A stretch of 64,000 nucleotides of DNA from Sphingomonas aquatilis (GTDB lineage Bacteria; Pseudomonadota; Alphaproteobacteria; Sphingomonadales; Sphingomonadaceae). Positions 53,028 through 61,667 of the stretch are shown in pieces (positions within the stretch are counted from its first letter, which is position 1; each line of letters starts with the position of its first letter). The stretch covers positions 98,412-162,411 of the forward strand of contig NZ_JACIDB010000006.1 of NCBI RefSeq assembly GCF_014196115.1, written 5' to 3'. Below the pieces are notes generated by a model that saw nothing but the letters and a program-made list of their open reading frames with translations, did no database searches and was not told where the DNA came from. The position numbers and the translations under genes were made by a program.

Positions 53028-54722
53028 ATGAGCGACACCGCCACCGCCGGAACGACGGCGCAGGGTGCAGCGCCGCTGGCGATCAAGCAGGGCGTGCCGC
53101 TGCCGAGTCGGCCCCGCCTGCTCGGCGACCTGCTCGACCATACCGTCGCACGCTTTCCCGGCCGCGCGGCGATCGACTTCATGGGGTCCGTCACCAGTTG
53201 GGGCGACCTCGGCAAGGCGGTCGATCGCGCCGCGGCGGGCTTGCAGGCGCTGGGCGTGGTGAAGGGGACGCGCGTCGCGCTCTGCCTGCCGAATACGCCC
53301 TATTATCCGATCCTGTTCTTCGCGACGCTGAAAGCGGGCGGCATCGTCGTCAACGTCAACCCGCTCTACGTCGAGCGCGAGCTTGCGCATCTGATCCACG
53401 ATTCGGGCGCGGAGATCATCGCGACACCCGATGTCGCCGAAATCCAGGCGCGGGTGCTGAAGGTCGCGGGCGAAGCGGGCATGCGCCACGTCATCACCTG
53501 CCCGATCGCCGACGCCCTGCCGACGATCAAGAAATTCGCCTACAAGCTGGTCAAGCGTCAGGAGATCGGCCGCGCCCCGCGAGATGCGCGCCATCTGTTC
53601 TTCGCCGACCTGATGGCGAAGCGCGCCACGCCTGCTCCCGTCGCGGTCGCGCCGGACGAGGTGGCGGTGCTGCAATATACCGGCGGCACCACCGGCGTGC
53701 CCAGGGCGGCGATGCTCTCCCACGCGAATATCGTCGCGAACACCGATGCGATGCTGGTCCATGTCGGCGGCGAGACGCCCGACCAGGATCGCGTGCTCGG
53801 TGTCTTGCCACTCTTCCACGTCTTCGCTCTGACCAACGTGCTGACCTTCTCGACGTTGGTCGGTGCAGAGATGATCCTGCTGCCGCGTTTTGAAATGAAG
53901 CAGTTGCTCGGCACGCTGAAACGCACGCGGCCGACCTATTTCCCGGCGGTGCCCACGATCTACAACGCGCTCGCCAATCTGGGGGAGGGGCAGCGTCCCG
54001 ACCTGTCCGCGATCAAGGTCTGCATTTCGGGCGGTGCACCGCTGCCGATCGAGGTGCGCCATGCGTTCGAGACGAACACGGGCGCGAAGTTGGTCGAGGG
54101 CTATGGCCTGTCCGAAGCCTCGCCGATCATCACCTGCAACCCGTTCGACGGCGTCAACAAGGAAGGCTCGGCCGGTCTGCCCTTCCCCGGCACGACGATC
54201 GAAATCCGCGACCGCGAAGACCCGACGCGGATCATGCCCAAGGGCGAGAAGGGCGAAATCTGCGCGCGTGGGCCGCAGGTCATGAAGGGCTACTGGCACA
54301 AGCCTGCCGAAACCGACGCGGCCTTCGCCGATGGTGCGCTGCGGACGGGCGACGTCGGCTATCTCGACGACGACGGCTATCTCTTCATCGTCGACCGGAT
54401 CAAGGACATGATCCTGTGCGGCGGCTATAACGTCTATCCGCGCGTCATCGAAGAGGCGCTGTACGAGCATCCCGCCGTCGTAGAAGCCGTCGTGATCGGC
54501 GTACCCGATGCGCATCGCGGCCAGGCACCCAAGGCCTTCGTCGTCCTCTCTGAACCGGGCAGCGTGACGGGGGCCGATCTGCGCGACTTCCTGCGCGACA
54601 AGATCAGCAAGATCGAGCTTCCCCGCGAGGTCGAAATCCGCGACAGTCTGCCCAAGACGTTGATCGGCAAGCTTTCCAAAAAGGAGCTGGTCGAAGAGGA
54701 AATGGCGAAGGCGGCGCGCTAG
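53028..54722 (+). CDS. long-chain fatty acid-CoA ligase (FadD-like)
   Basis: Acyl-adenylate-forming enzyme of 564 residues. The AMP-binding P-loop-like motif QYTGGTTGVPRAAMLSH, A5 motif EGYGLSEASP, A7 motif LRTGDVGYLDDDGYLFIVDR and A10 Lys near LPKTLIGKLSKKEL are present. Likely activates imported fatty acids for the thiolase and dehydrogenase genes around it. ATG preceded by GAGGATGAGGG. Separated by 17 bases from the next MerR gene, so cotranscription is possible. Substrate chain length not inferable. Confidence 0.92.
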   Translation: MSDTATAGTTAQGAAPLAIKQGVPLPSRPRLLGDLLDHTVARFPGRAAIDFMGSVTSWGDLGKAVDRAAAGLQALGVVKGTRVALCLPNTPYYPILFFATLKAGGIVVNVNPLYVERELAHLIHDSGAEIIATPDVAEIQARVLKVAGEAGMRHVITCPIADALPTIKKFAYKLVKRQEIGRAPRDARHLFFADLMAKRATPAPVAVAPDEVAVLQYTGGTTGVPRAAMLSHANIVANTDAMLVHVGGETPDQDRVLGVLPLFHVFALTNVLTFSTLVGAEMILLPRFEMKQLLGTLKRTRPTYFPAVPTIYNALANLGEGQRPDLSAIKVCISGGAPLPIEVRHAFETNTGAKLVEGYGLSEASPIITCNPFDGVNKEGSAGLPFPGTTIEIRDREDPTRIMPKGEKGEICARGPQVMKGYWHKPAETDAAFADGALRTGDVGYLDDDGYLFIVDRIKDMILCGGYNVYPRVIEEALYEHPAVVEAVVIGVPDAHRGQAPKAFVVLSEPGSVTGADLRDFLRDKISKIELPREVEIRDSLPKTLIGKLSKKELVEEEMAKAAR

Positions 54723-54754
54723 ACGCCGGCTCGCTTCAGGTGAGGGTGCAAGGG

Positions 54755-55168
54755 GTGAACGAGGACAGAGGCGAATTGCAGGGTATTCAGGAGGTGGCCG
54801 ACATGCTCGGCATCACGCCGCGAACCTTGCGCTTCTATGAAGACAAGGGGCTGATCGAGCCCTGCCGCATCGGGACGACGCGCGTCTATCGTCGGCGCGA
54901 GATCGCCCGGATGCAACTGATCCTGCGCGGCAAACGGCTGGGGTTTTCGCTCACCGACATCGCCGAATTCCTCGACCTGTACGACGCGGACCCCCAGCAT
55001 CTCGAACAGATGCGCGCGCTGGCCGAGCGGGTCCGCATGCGGATCGAGGAGCTGGAAAAGCAGCGCGATGCGCTCGACCAGACGCTGGGCGAATTGGCCA
55101 AGCTCGAAGGCGAGGCGCTCGCCCGGGTGCATGCGCACGAACCGGAAGCGCAACGGGCGGCGGGATAA
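54755..55168 (+). CDS. MerR family transcriptional regulator
   Basis: DNA-binding regulator of about 137 residues. The N-terminal winged helix is ADMLGITPRTLRFYEDKGLI with a Tyr/Arg wing IGTTRVYRRREIARMQL, then a coiled coil from about 85 to 130 and no effector Cys, so it is not a metal sensor. Starts GTG 54755 or GTG 54740 are both possible. The protein resembles the second MerR at 56175, and both fit MerR-family repressors of fatty-acid and branched-chain acyl-CoA catabolism (LiuR-like). Cotranscribed with the upstream acyl-CoA ligase, probably autoregulating it. Confidence 0.85.
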   Translation: MNEDRGELQGIQEVADMLGITPRTLRFYEDKGLIEPCRIGTTRVYRRREIARMQLILRGKRLGFSLTDIAEFLDLYDADPQHLEQMRALAERVRMRIEELEKQRDALDQTLGELAKLEGEALARVHAHEPEAQRAAG

Positions 55169-55271
55169 CACCTCCCCCGCCATGCCGGACATGATCCTGG
55201 GTGACGGCGTGACGCCATAGATGGGATGACCACCTCTCGCCAATGCCGCGGGCGGGCGGTAGGAGGATCGC

Positions 55272-55631
55272 ATGTCCGACCCGCGCGAAACCGACCCGAC
55301 CCTCGATCCCAAATACGACGCCGCCGGCCTCATCACCGCGGTCGTCACCACGCGCGACGGTGCGCTGCTGATGGTGGCGCATATGAACGCCGAGGCGCTG
55401 GCCGCGACCCAATCGAGCGGCGAGGCCACCTTCTGGTCGCGCAGCCGCGGCCGGCTGTGGAAGAAGGGCGAAACCTCCGGCAACGTCCTGCGCGTCGTCG
55501 AGATGCGGATCGACTGCGATCAGGATGCGCTCTGGATCATCGCCGATCCGGCCGGCCCCGCGTGCCACACCGGGGCGACGAGCTGCTTCTACCGGCGGAT
55601 CGACGGCGATCGGCTCATCCGCGTCGCATGA
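55272..55631 (+). CDS. hisI: phosphoribosyl-AMP cyclohydrolase
   Basis: Histidine biosynthesis step three, 119 residues, HisI-only form with no HisE domain. Metal-binding DxDxD in [14 protein letters not shown] (Asp81, Asp83, Asp85) and Cys98 and Cys105 in [13 protein letters not shown] are conserved. ATG preceded by GGAGGA. Its position inside a fatty-acid gene block is unusual, and other his genes are not in the window. Followed by an overlapping lipoprotein gene. Confidence 0.94.
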   Translation: MSDPRETDPTLDPKYDAAGLITAVVTTRDGALLMVAHMNAEALAATQSSGEATFWSRSRGRLWKKGETSGNVLRVVEMRIDCDQDALWIIADPAGPACHTGATSCFYRRIDGDRLIRVA

Positions 55632-56143
55632 AGGCGTTGCCGGCGCTGGCGGCGGCGGTCGCCCTGCTGGCGGGCTGCGGATCGCGACCGCAGCCGTCCG
55701 CCGACGCCGCGACGGCCGGTGCGCAGCTGGAAGCGGCGGCGATCCGCACCGGCCTGATCGACGATCCGACACGCGCCGATCTGCTCGGTTCCTGGGCGCT
55801 GGACACCGATCGCGTCTGCGTCGTGCCTGGCGCGAAAGGTCTGCTGCGGCTGGGAGCGCTCGTCGATTACGGCGAGGGGCAGGGATGCGCGGCATCCGGC
55901 ACCGCGCGGCGCAGCGGAGACCGCGTGCAAGTGGCCTTCGGCGCCTGCCGTTTCGAGGCGCGGTTCGAAGGCGATCGAATCGTCTTTCCGGCGGAATTGC
56001 CGGCGAGCTGCGACAGTCTATGTACCGGGCGCGCGTCCCTCGCCGCACTGACCGTCGAGCGCCTCAGTACGTCGACGGCGGAGGCGGAAACGCTGCGCAC
56101 GCCGGGCGGAAAATTGCTGTGTCCCACTGCGTCAGTCAATTGA
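55628..56143 (+). CDS. predicted lipoprotein, unknown function
   Basis: Protein of 171 residues with signal peptide and lipobox ([17 protein letters not shown]). The ATG overlaps the hisI stop (ATGA), so it is coupled to hisI. The mature part contains [20 protein letters not shown] and several Cys residues. No domain recognised. The stop codon touches the operator-like palindrome that precedes the second MerR gene. Confidence 0.75.
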   Translation: MKALPALAAAVALLAGCGSRPQPSADAATAGAQLEAAAIRTGLIDDPTRADLLGSWALDTDRVCVVPGAKGLLRLGALVDYGEGQGCAASGTARRSGDRVQVAFGACRFEARFEGDRIVFPAELPASCDSLCTGRASLAALTVERLSTSTAEAETLRTPGGKLLCPTASVN

Positions 56144-56158
56144 CGTTGACGTAAACGT
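56143..56158. promoter_or_regulatory. near-perfect palindrome, likely MerR operator
   Basis: ACGTTGACGTAAACGT is a near-palindrome (14 of 16 positions symmetric) located 16 bases upstream of the MerR ATG. Spacing and the ACGT-rich form resemble the operators of LiuR-type MerR regulators. Overlaps the stop codon of the lipoprotein gene. Confidence 0.55.
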
Positions 56159-56174
56159 GATGTAGTCGGAGCGC

Positions 56175-56600
56175 ATGGCTTCGTCTCCCGCTTATGCGAT
56201 GATCGAACATCGCCACGACCGCGACCATTTCACGATCTCGGACCTGTCCGAGGAGTTCGGCGTCACCGCGCGGGCGCTGCGCTTCTATGAGGATGAAGGC
56301 CTGATCGCGCCCGAGCGACGCGGCACGCAGCGCATCTATTCGCACCGCGACCGCGCGCGTCTCGCCTGGATCCTGCGCGGCAAGCGCGTCGGGTTCAGCC
56401 TGAGCGAGATCCGCGAAATGATCGATCTGTACGATCTGGGCGACGGGCGGCGCGTGCAGCGGCAGGTGTCGATCGACCGCTGCCAGGCGCGCATCGCGCT
56501 GCTCGAACGGCAGAAGCAGGACATCGACGCCGCCATCGCCGAACTCACCGAATTCGTGGAGGTCGTCTCGGCCGTCCACAATACCGAACAGCAAGGATAA
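56175..56600 (+). CDS. MerR family transcriptional regulator
   Basis: DNA-binding regulator of 141 residues. HTH LSEEFGVTARALRFYEDEGLI, wing RRGTQRIYSHRDRARLAW, a dimerisation coiled coil at about 100-130, and a single Cys in DRCQARIALL. Lies directly before an acyl-CoA dehydrogenase gene with a five-base gap, so it is likely cotranscribed with it, and it has a palindromic site upstream. Probably autoregulates and controls fatty-acid breakdown. About half of the DNA-binding residues match the MerR at 54755. Confidence 0.88.
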   Translation: MASSPAYAMIEHRHDRDHFTISDLSEEFGVTARALRFYEDEGLIAPERRGTQRIYSHRDRARLAWILRGKRVGFSLSEIREMIDLYDLGDGRRVQRQVSIDRCQARIALLERQKQDIDAAIAELTEFVEVVSAVHNTEQQG

Positions 56601-56604
56601 TCGG

Positions 56605-58407
56605 ATGCCCCAGTATACGCCCCCCGTCCGCGACACCCGCTTCCTGCTGGAGCATGTCGTCGGCCTGCAGAACTACAGCAACCTGCCCGGCTTCGACGCC
56701 GCCACCCCCGACGTCGTCGAGGCGGTGCTGGAAGAAGGCGGCCGTTTCGTTGCCGAGGTGCTGTTCCCCATCAACCAGTCGGGCGACCAGGAAGGCTGCA
56801 CCCGCCACGAAGACGGCAGCGTCACGACGCCCAAGGGCTTCAAGGAAGCCTATAAGCAATATGTCGAGAGCGGCTGGGCGACGCTGGGCAACCTGCCCGA
56901 GCATGGCGGGCAGGGCATGCCGCACGTCGTGTCGATCGCGTTCCAGGAATATATGATCTCGTCGAACATGGCCTTCGCCATGTATCCGGGCCTCACCCAC
57001 GGCGCGATCGCCGCGCTGATCGCCAAGGGCAGCCCCGAGCAGCAGGCGATGTACGTCCCCAAGATGGTGTCGGGCGAATGGGGCGGCACGATGAACCTCA
57101 CCGAGCCGCAGTGCGGCACCGACCTGGGCCTGATCCGCACCAAGGCGGAGCCGCAGGCCGACGGATCGTATGCGATCACCGGCACCAAGATCTTCATCTC
57201 GGCCGGTGAGCACGACCTGACCGACAACATCATCCACCTCGTCCTGGCCAAGACGCCGGGCGCGCCGGACAGTTCGAAGGGTATTTCGCTGTTCGTGGTG
57301 CCCAAGGTGCTGGTGAACGAGGACGGCAGCCTGGGCGAGCGCAACGCCGTCACCTGCGGCTCGATCGAGCACAAGATGGGCATCCACGCCAATTCGACCT
57401 GCGTCATGAACTATGACGGTGCGAAGGGCTGGCTGGTCGGCGAGGAGATGAAGGGCCTGGCCGCGATGTTCATCATGATGAACGCGGCACGCCTCGGCGT
57501 CGGCCTTCAGGGGCTCGCCATCGCCGAAGTCGCCTATCAGAACGCCGTGCAATATGCGGGCGATCGCCGTCAGGGCCGCGCGCTGACCGGCCCCAAGGAG
57601 CCGAACGAAAAGGCGGATACGCTGTTCGTCCACCCCGACGTGCGCCGCATGCTGATGGAGGCGAAGGCTTGGACCGAAGGCCTGCGCGCTTTGTGCCTGT
57701 GGGGCGCGCTGCAGGTCGACCTCGAGCATAATGCCGCCACCGAGGAAGAGCGCGAGATGGCGGGCGACCTGATCGGCCTGCTCACCCCGGTCATCAAGGG
57801 CGTCGGCACCGACAAGGGCTATGAGATCGCGACCAACGCGCAGCAGGTGTACGGCGGCCACGGCTACATCCAGGAATGGGGCATGGAGCAGTATGTCCGC
57901 GATGCCCGGATCGCGATGATCTACGAAGGCACCAACGGCGTGCAGGCGATGGACCTCGTCGGCCGCAAGCTCGCCACCAAGGGTGGTCGCGCGGTGCAGG
58001 CGCTGTTCAAGATCGTGACCGAGGAAACCGCGGCGGCTGAGGGTGTCGAGGCGACCGCCGGCATCGCGGCAGCGCTGAAGAAGGCGCTGGGTGAGCTGCA
58101 GGCCGCGACGATGTGGTTCATGGCCAATGGCATGAAGAACCCGGAAAACGTCGGCGCGGGCGCGGTGCCCTACATGCACCTCATGGGCATCGTCGCGACC
58201 GGCCTGATGTGGCTGCGCATGGCCAAGGCGGCTGCCGAGCAGAAGGCGGCGGGCGAGGGCGATGCCGCCTTCCTCGACGCCAAGCTGGTCACCGCACGCT
58301 TCTTCGCCGAGCGCATCTGCCCGGACGCCGGCGCACTGCGTCGCAAGATCGAAGGCGGCGCGGAGAGCGTGATGGCGCTGCCGCCCGAAATGTTCCGCGC
58401 AGCGTAA
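56605..58407 (+). CDS. acyl-CoA dehydrogenase
   Basis: FAD enzyme of 600 residues, longer than the usual 380 because of a C-terminal extension (DmdC-like subfamily). FAD-binding and substrate motifs are MNLTEPQCGTDLGLIRTKA and VYGGHGYIQEWGMEQYVRD; the catalytic Glu lies in IAMIYEGTNGVQAMDL. Catalyses the first oxidation of beta-oxidation. ATG just downstream of MerR (56175). Substrate could be medium- or long-chain acyl-CoA, or 3-methylmercaptopropionyl-CoA; context favours fatty acids. Confidence 0.92.
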   Translation: MPQYTPPVRDTRFLLEHVVGLQNYSNLPGFDAATPDVVEAVLEEGGRFVAEVLFPINQSGDQEGCTRHEDGSVTTPKGFKEAYKQYVESGWATLGNLPEHGGQGMPHVVSIAFQEYMISSNMAFAMYPGLTHGAIAALIAKGSPEQQAMYVPKMVSGEWGGTMNLTEPQCGTDLGLIRTKAEPQADGSYAITGTKIFISAGEHDLTDNIIHLVLAKTPGAPDSSKGISLFVVPKVLVNEDGSLGERNAVTCGSIEHKMGIHANSTCVMNYDGAKGWLVGEEMKGLAAMFIMMNAARLGVGLQGLAIAEVAYQNAVQYAGDRRQGRALTGPKEPNEKADTLFVHPDVRRMLMEAKAWTEGLRALCLWGALQVDLEHNAATEEEREMAGDLIGLLTPVIKGVGTDKGYEIATNAQQVYGGHGYIQEWGMEQYVRDARIAMIYEGTNGVQAMDLVGRKLATKGGRAVQALFKIVTEETAAAEGVEATAGIAAALKKALGELQAATMWFMANGMKNPENVGAGAVPYMHLMGIVATGLMWLRMAKAAAEQKAAGEGDAAFLDAKLVTARFFAERICPDAGALRRKIEGGAESVMALPPEMFRAA

Positions 58408-58414
58408 CAGCCTA

Positions 58415-58560
58415 TTCCTCCCTCGGCGCAGCCGGGGGAGGGGGACCGTTCGGCGCCAGCCGAATGGTGGAGGGGGCGGCCCCGCACACGCTGCGCTCGC
58501 CCTATCCTCTCCCCCGGTCAGCGTAGCCGCGTCGCCACCTCGCTTTCGCGGGGAAGGATC
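58415..58560. repeat. intergenic palindrome-rich repeat
   Basis: After the dehydrogenase gene, inverted-repeat units CCTCCCTCGGCG / GCCGGGGGAGG and ACCGTTCGGC / GCCGAATGGT occur in a row, followed by a CCTCTCCCCC segment. Typical of dispersed intergenic repeats in this lineage. No T-run. Confidence 0.6.
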
Positions 58561-58563
58561 GAT

Positions 58564-58797
58564 CTAAGGCAAGCGGTCCGCCAGTGCGCGGATCGCCTGT
58601 CCTTCGAACGCCGCGACCGTCTCGCCGTCGATCACGACGGCGCGTTCCGGCCGCAACACCGCTTCGTTCTGCAAGCCATTGTCCAGCGCCAGCCAGGCCC
58701 GCACCGCCTGCTCCAGGCTGGTCACCTCCGCCAATTCCGAGCCGCCGCGGTCGACATTGGCCAGCACCGCGCTCATCCGCCAGTCGATGCCGCTCAT
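58564..58797 (-). CDS. hypothetical protein, third gene of an SDR operon
   Basis: Protein of 77 residues beginning MSGIDWRMSAVLANVDRGG. No recognised domain; mixed alpha/beta composition and acidic. Its ATG overlaps the DUF1488 stop (ATGA), which strongly supports translation and cotranscription with the two genes before it. Function unknown. Confidence 0.65.
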   Translation of the reverse strand: MSGIDWRMSAVLANVDRGGSELAEVTSLEQAVRAWLALDNGLQNEAVLRPERAVVIDGETVAAFEGQAIRALADRLP

Positions 58798-59066
58798 GCG
58801 AGATCGTTCTCGCTGATCACCACCAGCGCCTGATCGGGATCGCGCGCCAGCGCATCGGCGGCCAGCGTCTGGATCCGTGCGCGGTGGCGCTGGAACAGCG
58901 GCATCGCGTCGAATGTCGCATCAACGGCCAGGGCTTCCAGCACATCATAGCGCAACGCGAAGGCATAGCGTTCGCCGCTCGCCTCGCCGGCGAACTCGAC
59001 CTGGCGGTCGGCGATGTTGTCGAACACGCTCGCCGTGTCGATCGTAACGCGGTCTTCGGCCATCAT
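58794..59066 (-). CDS. DUF1488-like small protein
   Basis: Protein of 90 residues. VEFAGEASGERYAFALRYDV and the later AMPLFQRHRARIQTLAADAL resemble the DUF1488 family, a small alpha/beta protein of unknown function. Overlaps the SDR stop and the following 77-residue gene by four bases each, forming a tightly coupled three-gene operon. Start at the first of two consecutive Met codons. Confidence 0.7.
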   Translation of the reverse strand: MMAEDRVTIDTASVFDNIADRQVEFAGEASGERYAFALRYDVLEALAVDATFDAMPLFQRHRARIQTLAADALARDPDQALVVISENDLA

Positions 59067-60088
59067 TCGTTCCTTGCATCGGGGATAAGCCGCCGGCGGC
59101 GGCGATAGAACAGGGCGCCGATCCCGGCCGCGGCCATGGCGGCGGTCGCGGTCATCGCCGGGTGTAGCGCTGCGCGGGTGTAGGTGCTCGTCTGGCGCGC
59201 CGCGGGATGCTCGCCGGACCGCACCCGGCCGGTATCGGTCGACGCGAACAGATTGGCTGGCGCGGGCTGTGATTTGGCCGGATCGACGAAGGTCTTCGCC
59301 GCGATCGGCGCCAGGCGTTCGAACAGGCGCGGAAAATGCGCGGCGAACAGCGCCTGCGCCCGTCCGGCACCGCCGACGGTAATGTCGCGCCGCGGATGCG
59401 TGGCACAGAACAGGATCGTGCGCGCCACGACCTCCGGGGCGTAGACGGGCGGCGGAATCTGCGCCTCGCCCGCCTCGTGGTTCACCGCATGCTGAGCGAT
59501 GGGGGTATCGATCCCCGATGGCTTCACCAGCGTGACCGTGATCGGCACGTCGTCCGCGGCCAGTTCGATCCGTAGCGCCTCGACATAGGCTTTGATCGCA
59601 TGTTTGCTCGCTGCATAGGCGCCCATGATCGGGCTGGGCAGGTCGGACGCGATCGATCCGATCGTGATCAGGGTCCCGCCGCTATCCCGCAGATAGGGGA
59701 TCGCTGCCTGACAGCCGTTCACCACGCCGAAGTAATTCGTGTCGAACAGCGCGCGATGTTCGTCCAGCGGCAATCCGACAAGCTTGCCGTAGATCGCGCT
59801 GCCCGCCGCATTGACCCAGGTATCGATCCGACCGAACCGTTGCTGGGCATGGGCTGCCGCACCGCGAACCGCGTCGGCATCGGTGACGTCCGCGGCGTAA
59901 CAGTCGGCGGTGCCGCCCGCCGCGGTGATCGTCCGTACGATCTCGCGCAGCGACCCGTCGTCGCGCGCGACCAACATCACCCGTGCGCCCTGTTCCGCCG
60001 CCATCCGGGCGGTGGCGAGGCCGATCCCCGAGCTTGCGCCGGTCAGAACGATCACCTGGTCGGCTAAGGGTTTGGGCATGGCGGCCAC
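59063..60088 (-). CDS. short-chain dehydrogenase/reductase with C-terminal membrane tail
   Basis: SDR of 341 residues. Cofactor motif VLTGASSGIGLATARM, NNAG-like VNAAGSAIYG, catalytic Ser145, Tyr158 and Lys162 (AYAASKHAIK). After residue about 260 the sequence leaves the SDR core: a polar linker, then a hydrophobic segment near residue 315-330 followed by YRRRRRLIPDARNE, so it may be membrane-bound. NADP preference is likely from the ARDD after the second strand. Substrate unknown. First gene of an operon with DUF1488 and a 77-residue protein. Confidence 0.85.
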   Translation of the reverse strand: MAAMPKPLADQVIVLTGASSGIGLATARMAAEQGARVMLVARDDGSLREIVRTITAAGGTADCYAADVTDADAVRGAAAHAQQRFGRIDTWVNAAGSAIYGKLVGLPLDEHRALFDTNYFGVVNGCQAAIPYLRDSGGTLITIGSIASDLPSPIMGAYAASKHAIKAYVEALRIELAADDVPITVTLVKPSGIDTPIAQHAVNHEAGEAQIPPPVYAPEVVARTILFCATHPRRDITVGGAGRAQALFAAHFPRLFERLAPIAAKTFVDPAKSQPAPANLFASTDTGRVRSGEHPAARQTSTYTRAALHPAMTATAAMAAAGIGALFYRRRRRLIPDARNE

Positions 60089-60219
60089 GGTGATCTTCTC
60101 CTGACGGGGCGTATGAACCCCAGCCCGTCCCGCGCGGTTCCGTTAACATTGTGTCATGAAGGGCGTATTCCTTGGCGATCGTCGGGAACTCCAGCCACGC
60201 ACGGCGGGTTCGCGCCGCC

Positions 60220-60801
60220 ATGACCGATCAGGACCGCCAGACCGCCGCGAGCAAATATCCCTTGCTCGCCCACCCCCATATCCAGCTGCATGGGACGGTC
60301 GACGACATGATGTACGCCCGCTTCAAGACGCAGCTGGCCGAGGCGCCGGTGGACGGGCCGCTCGTCGTGTCGCTGACCACGCTGGGCGGCGACCCTGAGA
60401 TGGGGCGGGCTATGGGTGACGATATCCAGCTGCTGCGCGACTATACCGGGCGCGAGACGCTGTTTCTGGGCAAGGTCGCGGTCTATTCGGCGGGCGCGAC
60501 CTTCATGGCGGCCTTCCCGGTCGAGAAGCGCTTTCTCACCCACGGTACGCGCCTGATGCTGCACGAGCGGCTGATGAGCAGCAGCGTCCAGCTCTCCGGT
60601 CCGCTGACGACGCTGCCCGCGGTGCTGAAGGCGAAGCTGCATGAGATCGAGGAATCGATCAAGATTCAGGAGGAAGGGTTTCGCGAGATCGTGCGCGGAT
60701 CGTCCGTCTCGTTCGAGGAGCTGTGCGAAAAGGCGCCCTCCAACTGGTATATCGAGGCGGAAGAGGCGCGGAGCCGCGGGCTGGTGCTCGACATCATCTG
60801 A
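60220..60801 (+). CDS. ClpP-like serine peptidase
   Basis: Protein of 193 residues with the ClpP/crotonase fold. A Gly-rich strand LTTLGGDPEMGRAMGDD, active-site Ser90 in KVAVYSAGATFMAAF, and His115 in RLMLHERLMS are in ClpP-like positions, but the surroundings differ from housekeeping ClpP (no MAASMG). The third catalytic residue is not obvious. ATP-independent or adaptor-linked peptidase activity is possible. ATG at 60220; an earlier in-frame ATG at 60172 is less likely. Located between a divergent SDR operon and sdhB. Confidence 0.75.
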   Translation: MTDQDRQTAASKYPLLAHPHIQLHGTVDDMMYARFKTQLAEAPVDGPLVVSLTTLGGDPEMGRAMGDDIQLLRDYTGRETLFLGKVAVYSAGATFMAAFPVEKRFLTHGTRLMLHERLMSSSVQLSGPLTTLPAVLKAKLHEIEESIKIQEEGFREIVRGSSVSFEELCEKAPSNWYIEAEEARSRGLVLDII

Positions 60802-60876
60802 CGGTGCCAAAGGGGTTGCGTCCGCGGTCCGACAGGCATAACCGCAATTGCAGCATTTCGAAGGAGCGTCACGGCG

Positions 60877-61662
60877 ATGGCCGAGTTCACCCTGCCCAAG
60901 AACAGCAAGGTCAAGGCGAAGGGCAAGGTCCATAAAGCGACCGGTGACGCCAAGCGGATCAAGACGTTCAAGGTCTACCGCTACGACCCCGACACGGGCG
61001 AAAACCCGCGCTACGACACGTTCGAGATCAACCTCGACGAATGCGGCCCGATGGTGCTCGATGCGCTGATCAAGATGAAGGCGGAGCAGGACAGCTCGCT
61101 CACCTTCCGCCGCTCGTGCCGTGAAGGCATTTGCGGGTCGTGCTCGATGAACATCGATGGTCGCAACGGCCTCGCCTGCACCACGGCGATCGAGGACGTG
61201 AAGGGCGAGGTGAAGATCACCCCGCTGCCGTCGATGGACGTGATCAAGGACCTCGTCCCCGATTTCACGCACTTCTACGCACAGTACAGCTCGATCAAGC
61301 CGTGGATGCAGACGGTCAGCCCGCCGCCCTCGGGCAAGGAGCGGCTGCAGTCGCCGGAGGATCGCGCGAAGCTCGACGGCCTGTACGAGTGCATCCTGTG
61401 CGCCTGCTGCTCGACGTCGTGCCCCAGCTATTGGTGGAATGCCGACAAGTTCCTGGGGCCGGCGATCCTGCTCCAGGCCTATCGCTGGCTGGCCGATAGC
61501 CGTGACGAAATGACCGGCGAGCGCCTCGATCAGCTGGAAGATCCCTTCCGCCTGTATCGCTGCCACACGATCATGAATTGCGCGAACACCTGCCCCAAGG
61601 GTCTCAACCCGGCCAAGGCGATCGCCGAGGTCAAGAAGATGGAAGCCGAGCGCATCCTGTAA
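60877..61662 (+). CDS. sdhB: succinate dehydrogenase iron-sulfur subunit
   Basis: Membrane-associated electron-transfer subunit of complex II, 261 residues. Three cluster motifs: [2Fe-2S] [19 protein letters not shown] plus a later Cys, [4Fe-4S] [18 protein letters not shown], and [3Fe-4S] [18 protein letters not shown] preceded by AAGGAG. sdhA, sdhC and sdhD are not in the window, presumably nearby on the upstream side or elsewhere. Together with SdhE at 28.9 kb it supports the TCA cycle. Confidence 0.98.
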   Translation: MAEFTLPKNSKVKAKGKVHKATGDAKRIKTFKVYRYDPDTGENPRYDTFEINLDECGPMVLDALIKMKAEQDSSLTFRRSCREGICGSCSMNIDGRNGLACTTAIEDVKGEVKITPLPSMDVIKDLVPDFTHFYAQYSSIKPWMQTVSPPPSGKERLQSPEDRAKLDGLYECILCACCSTSCPSYWWNADKFLGPAILLQAYRWLADSRDEMTGERLDQLEDPFRLYRCHTIMNCANTCPKGLNPAKAIAEVKKMEAERIL

Positions 61663-61667
61663 GGATC

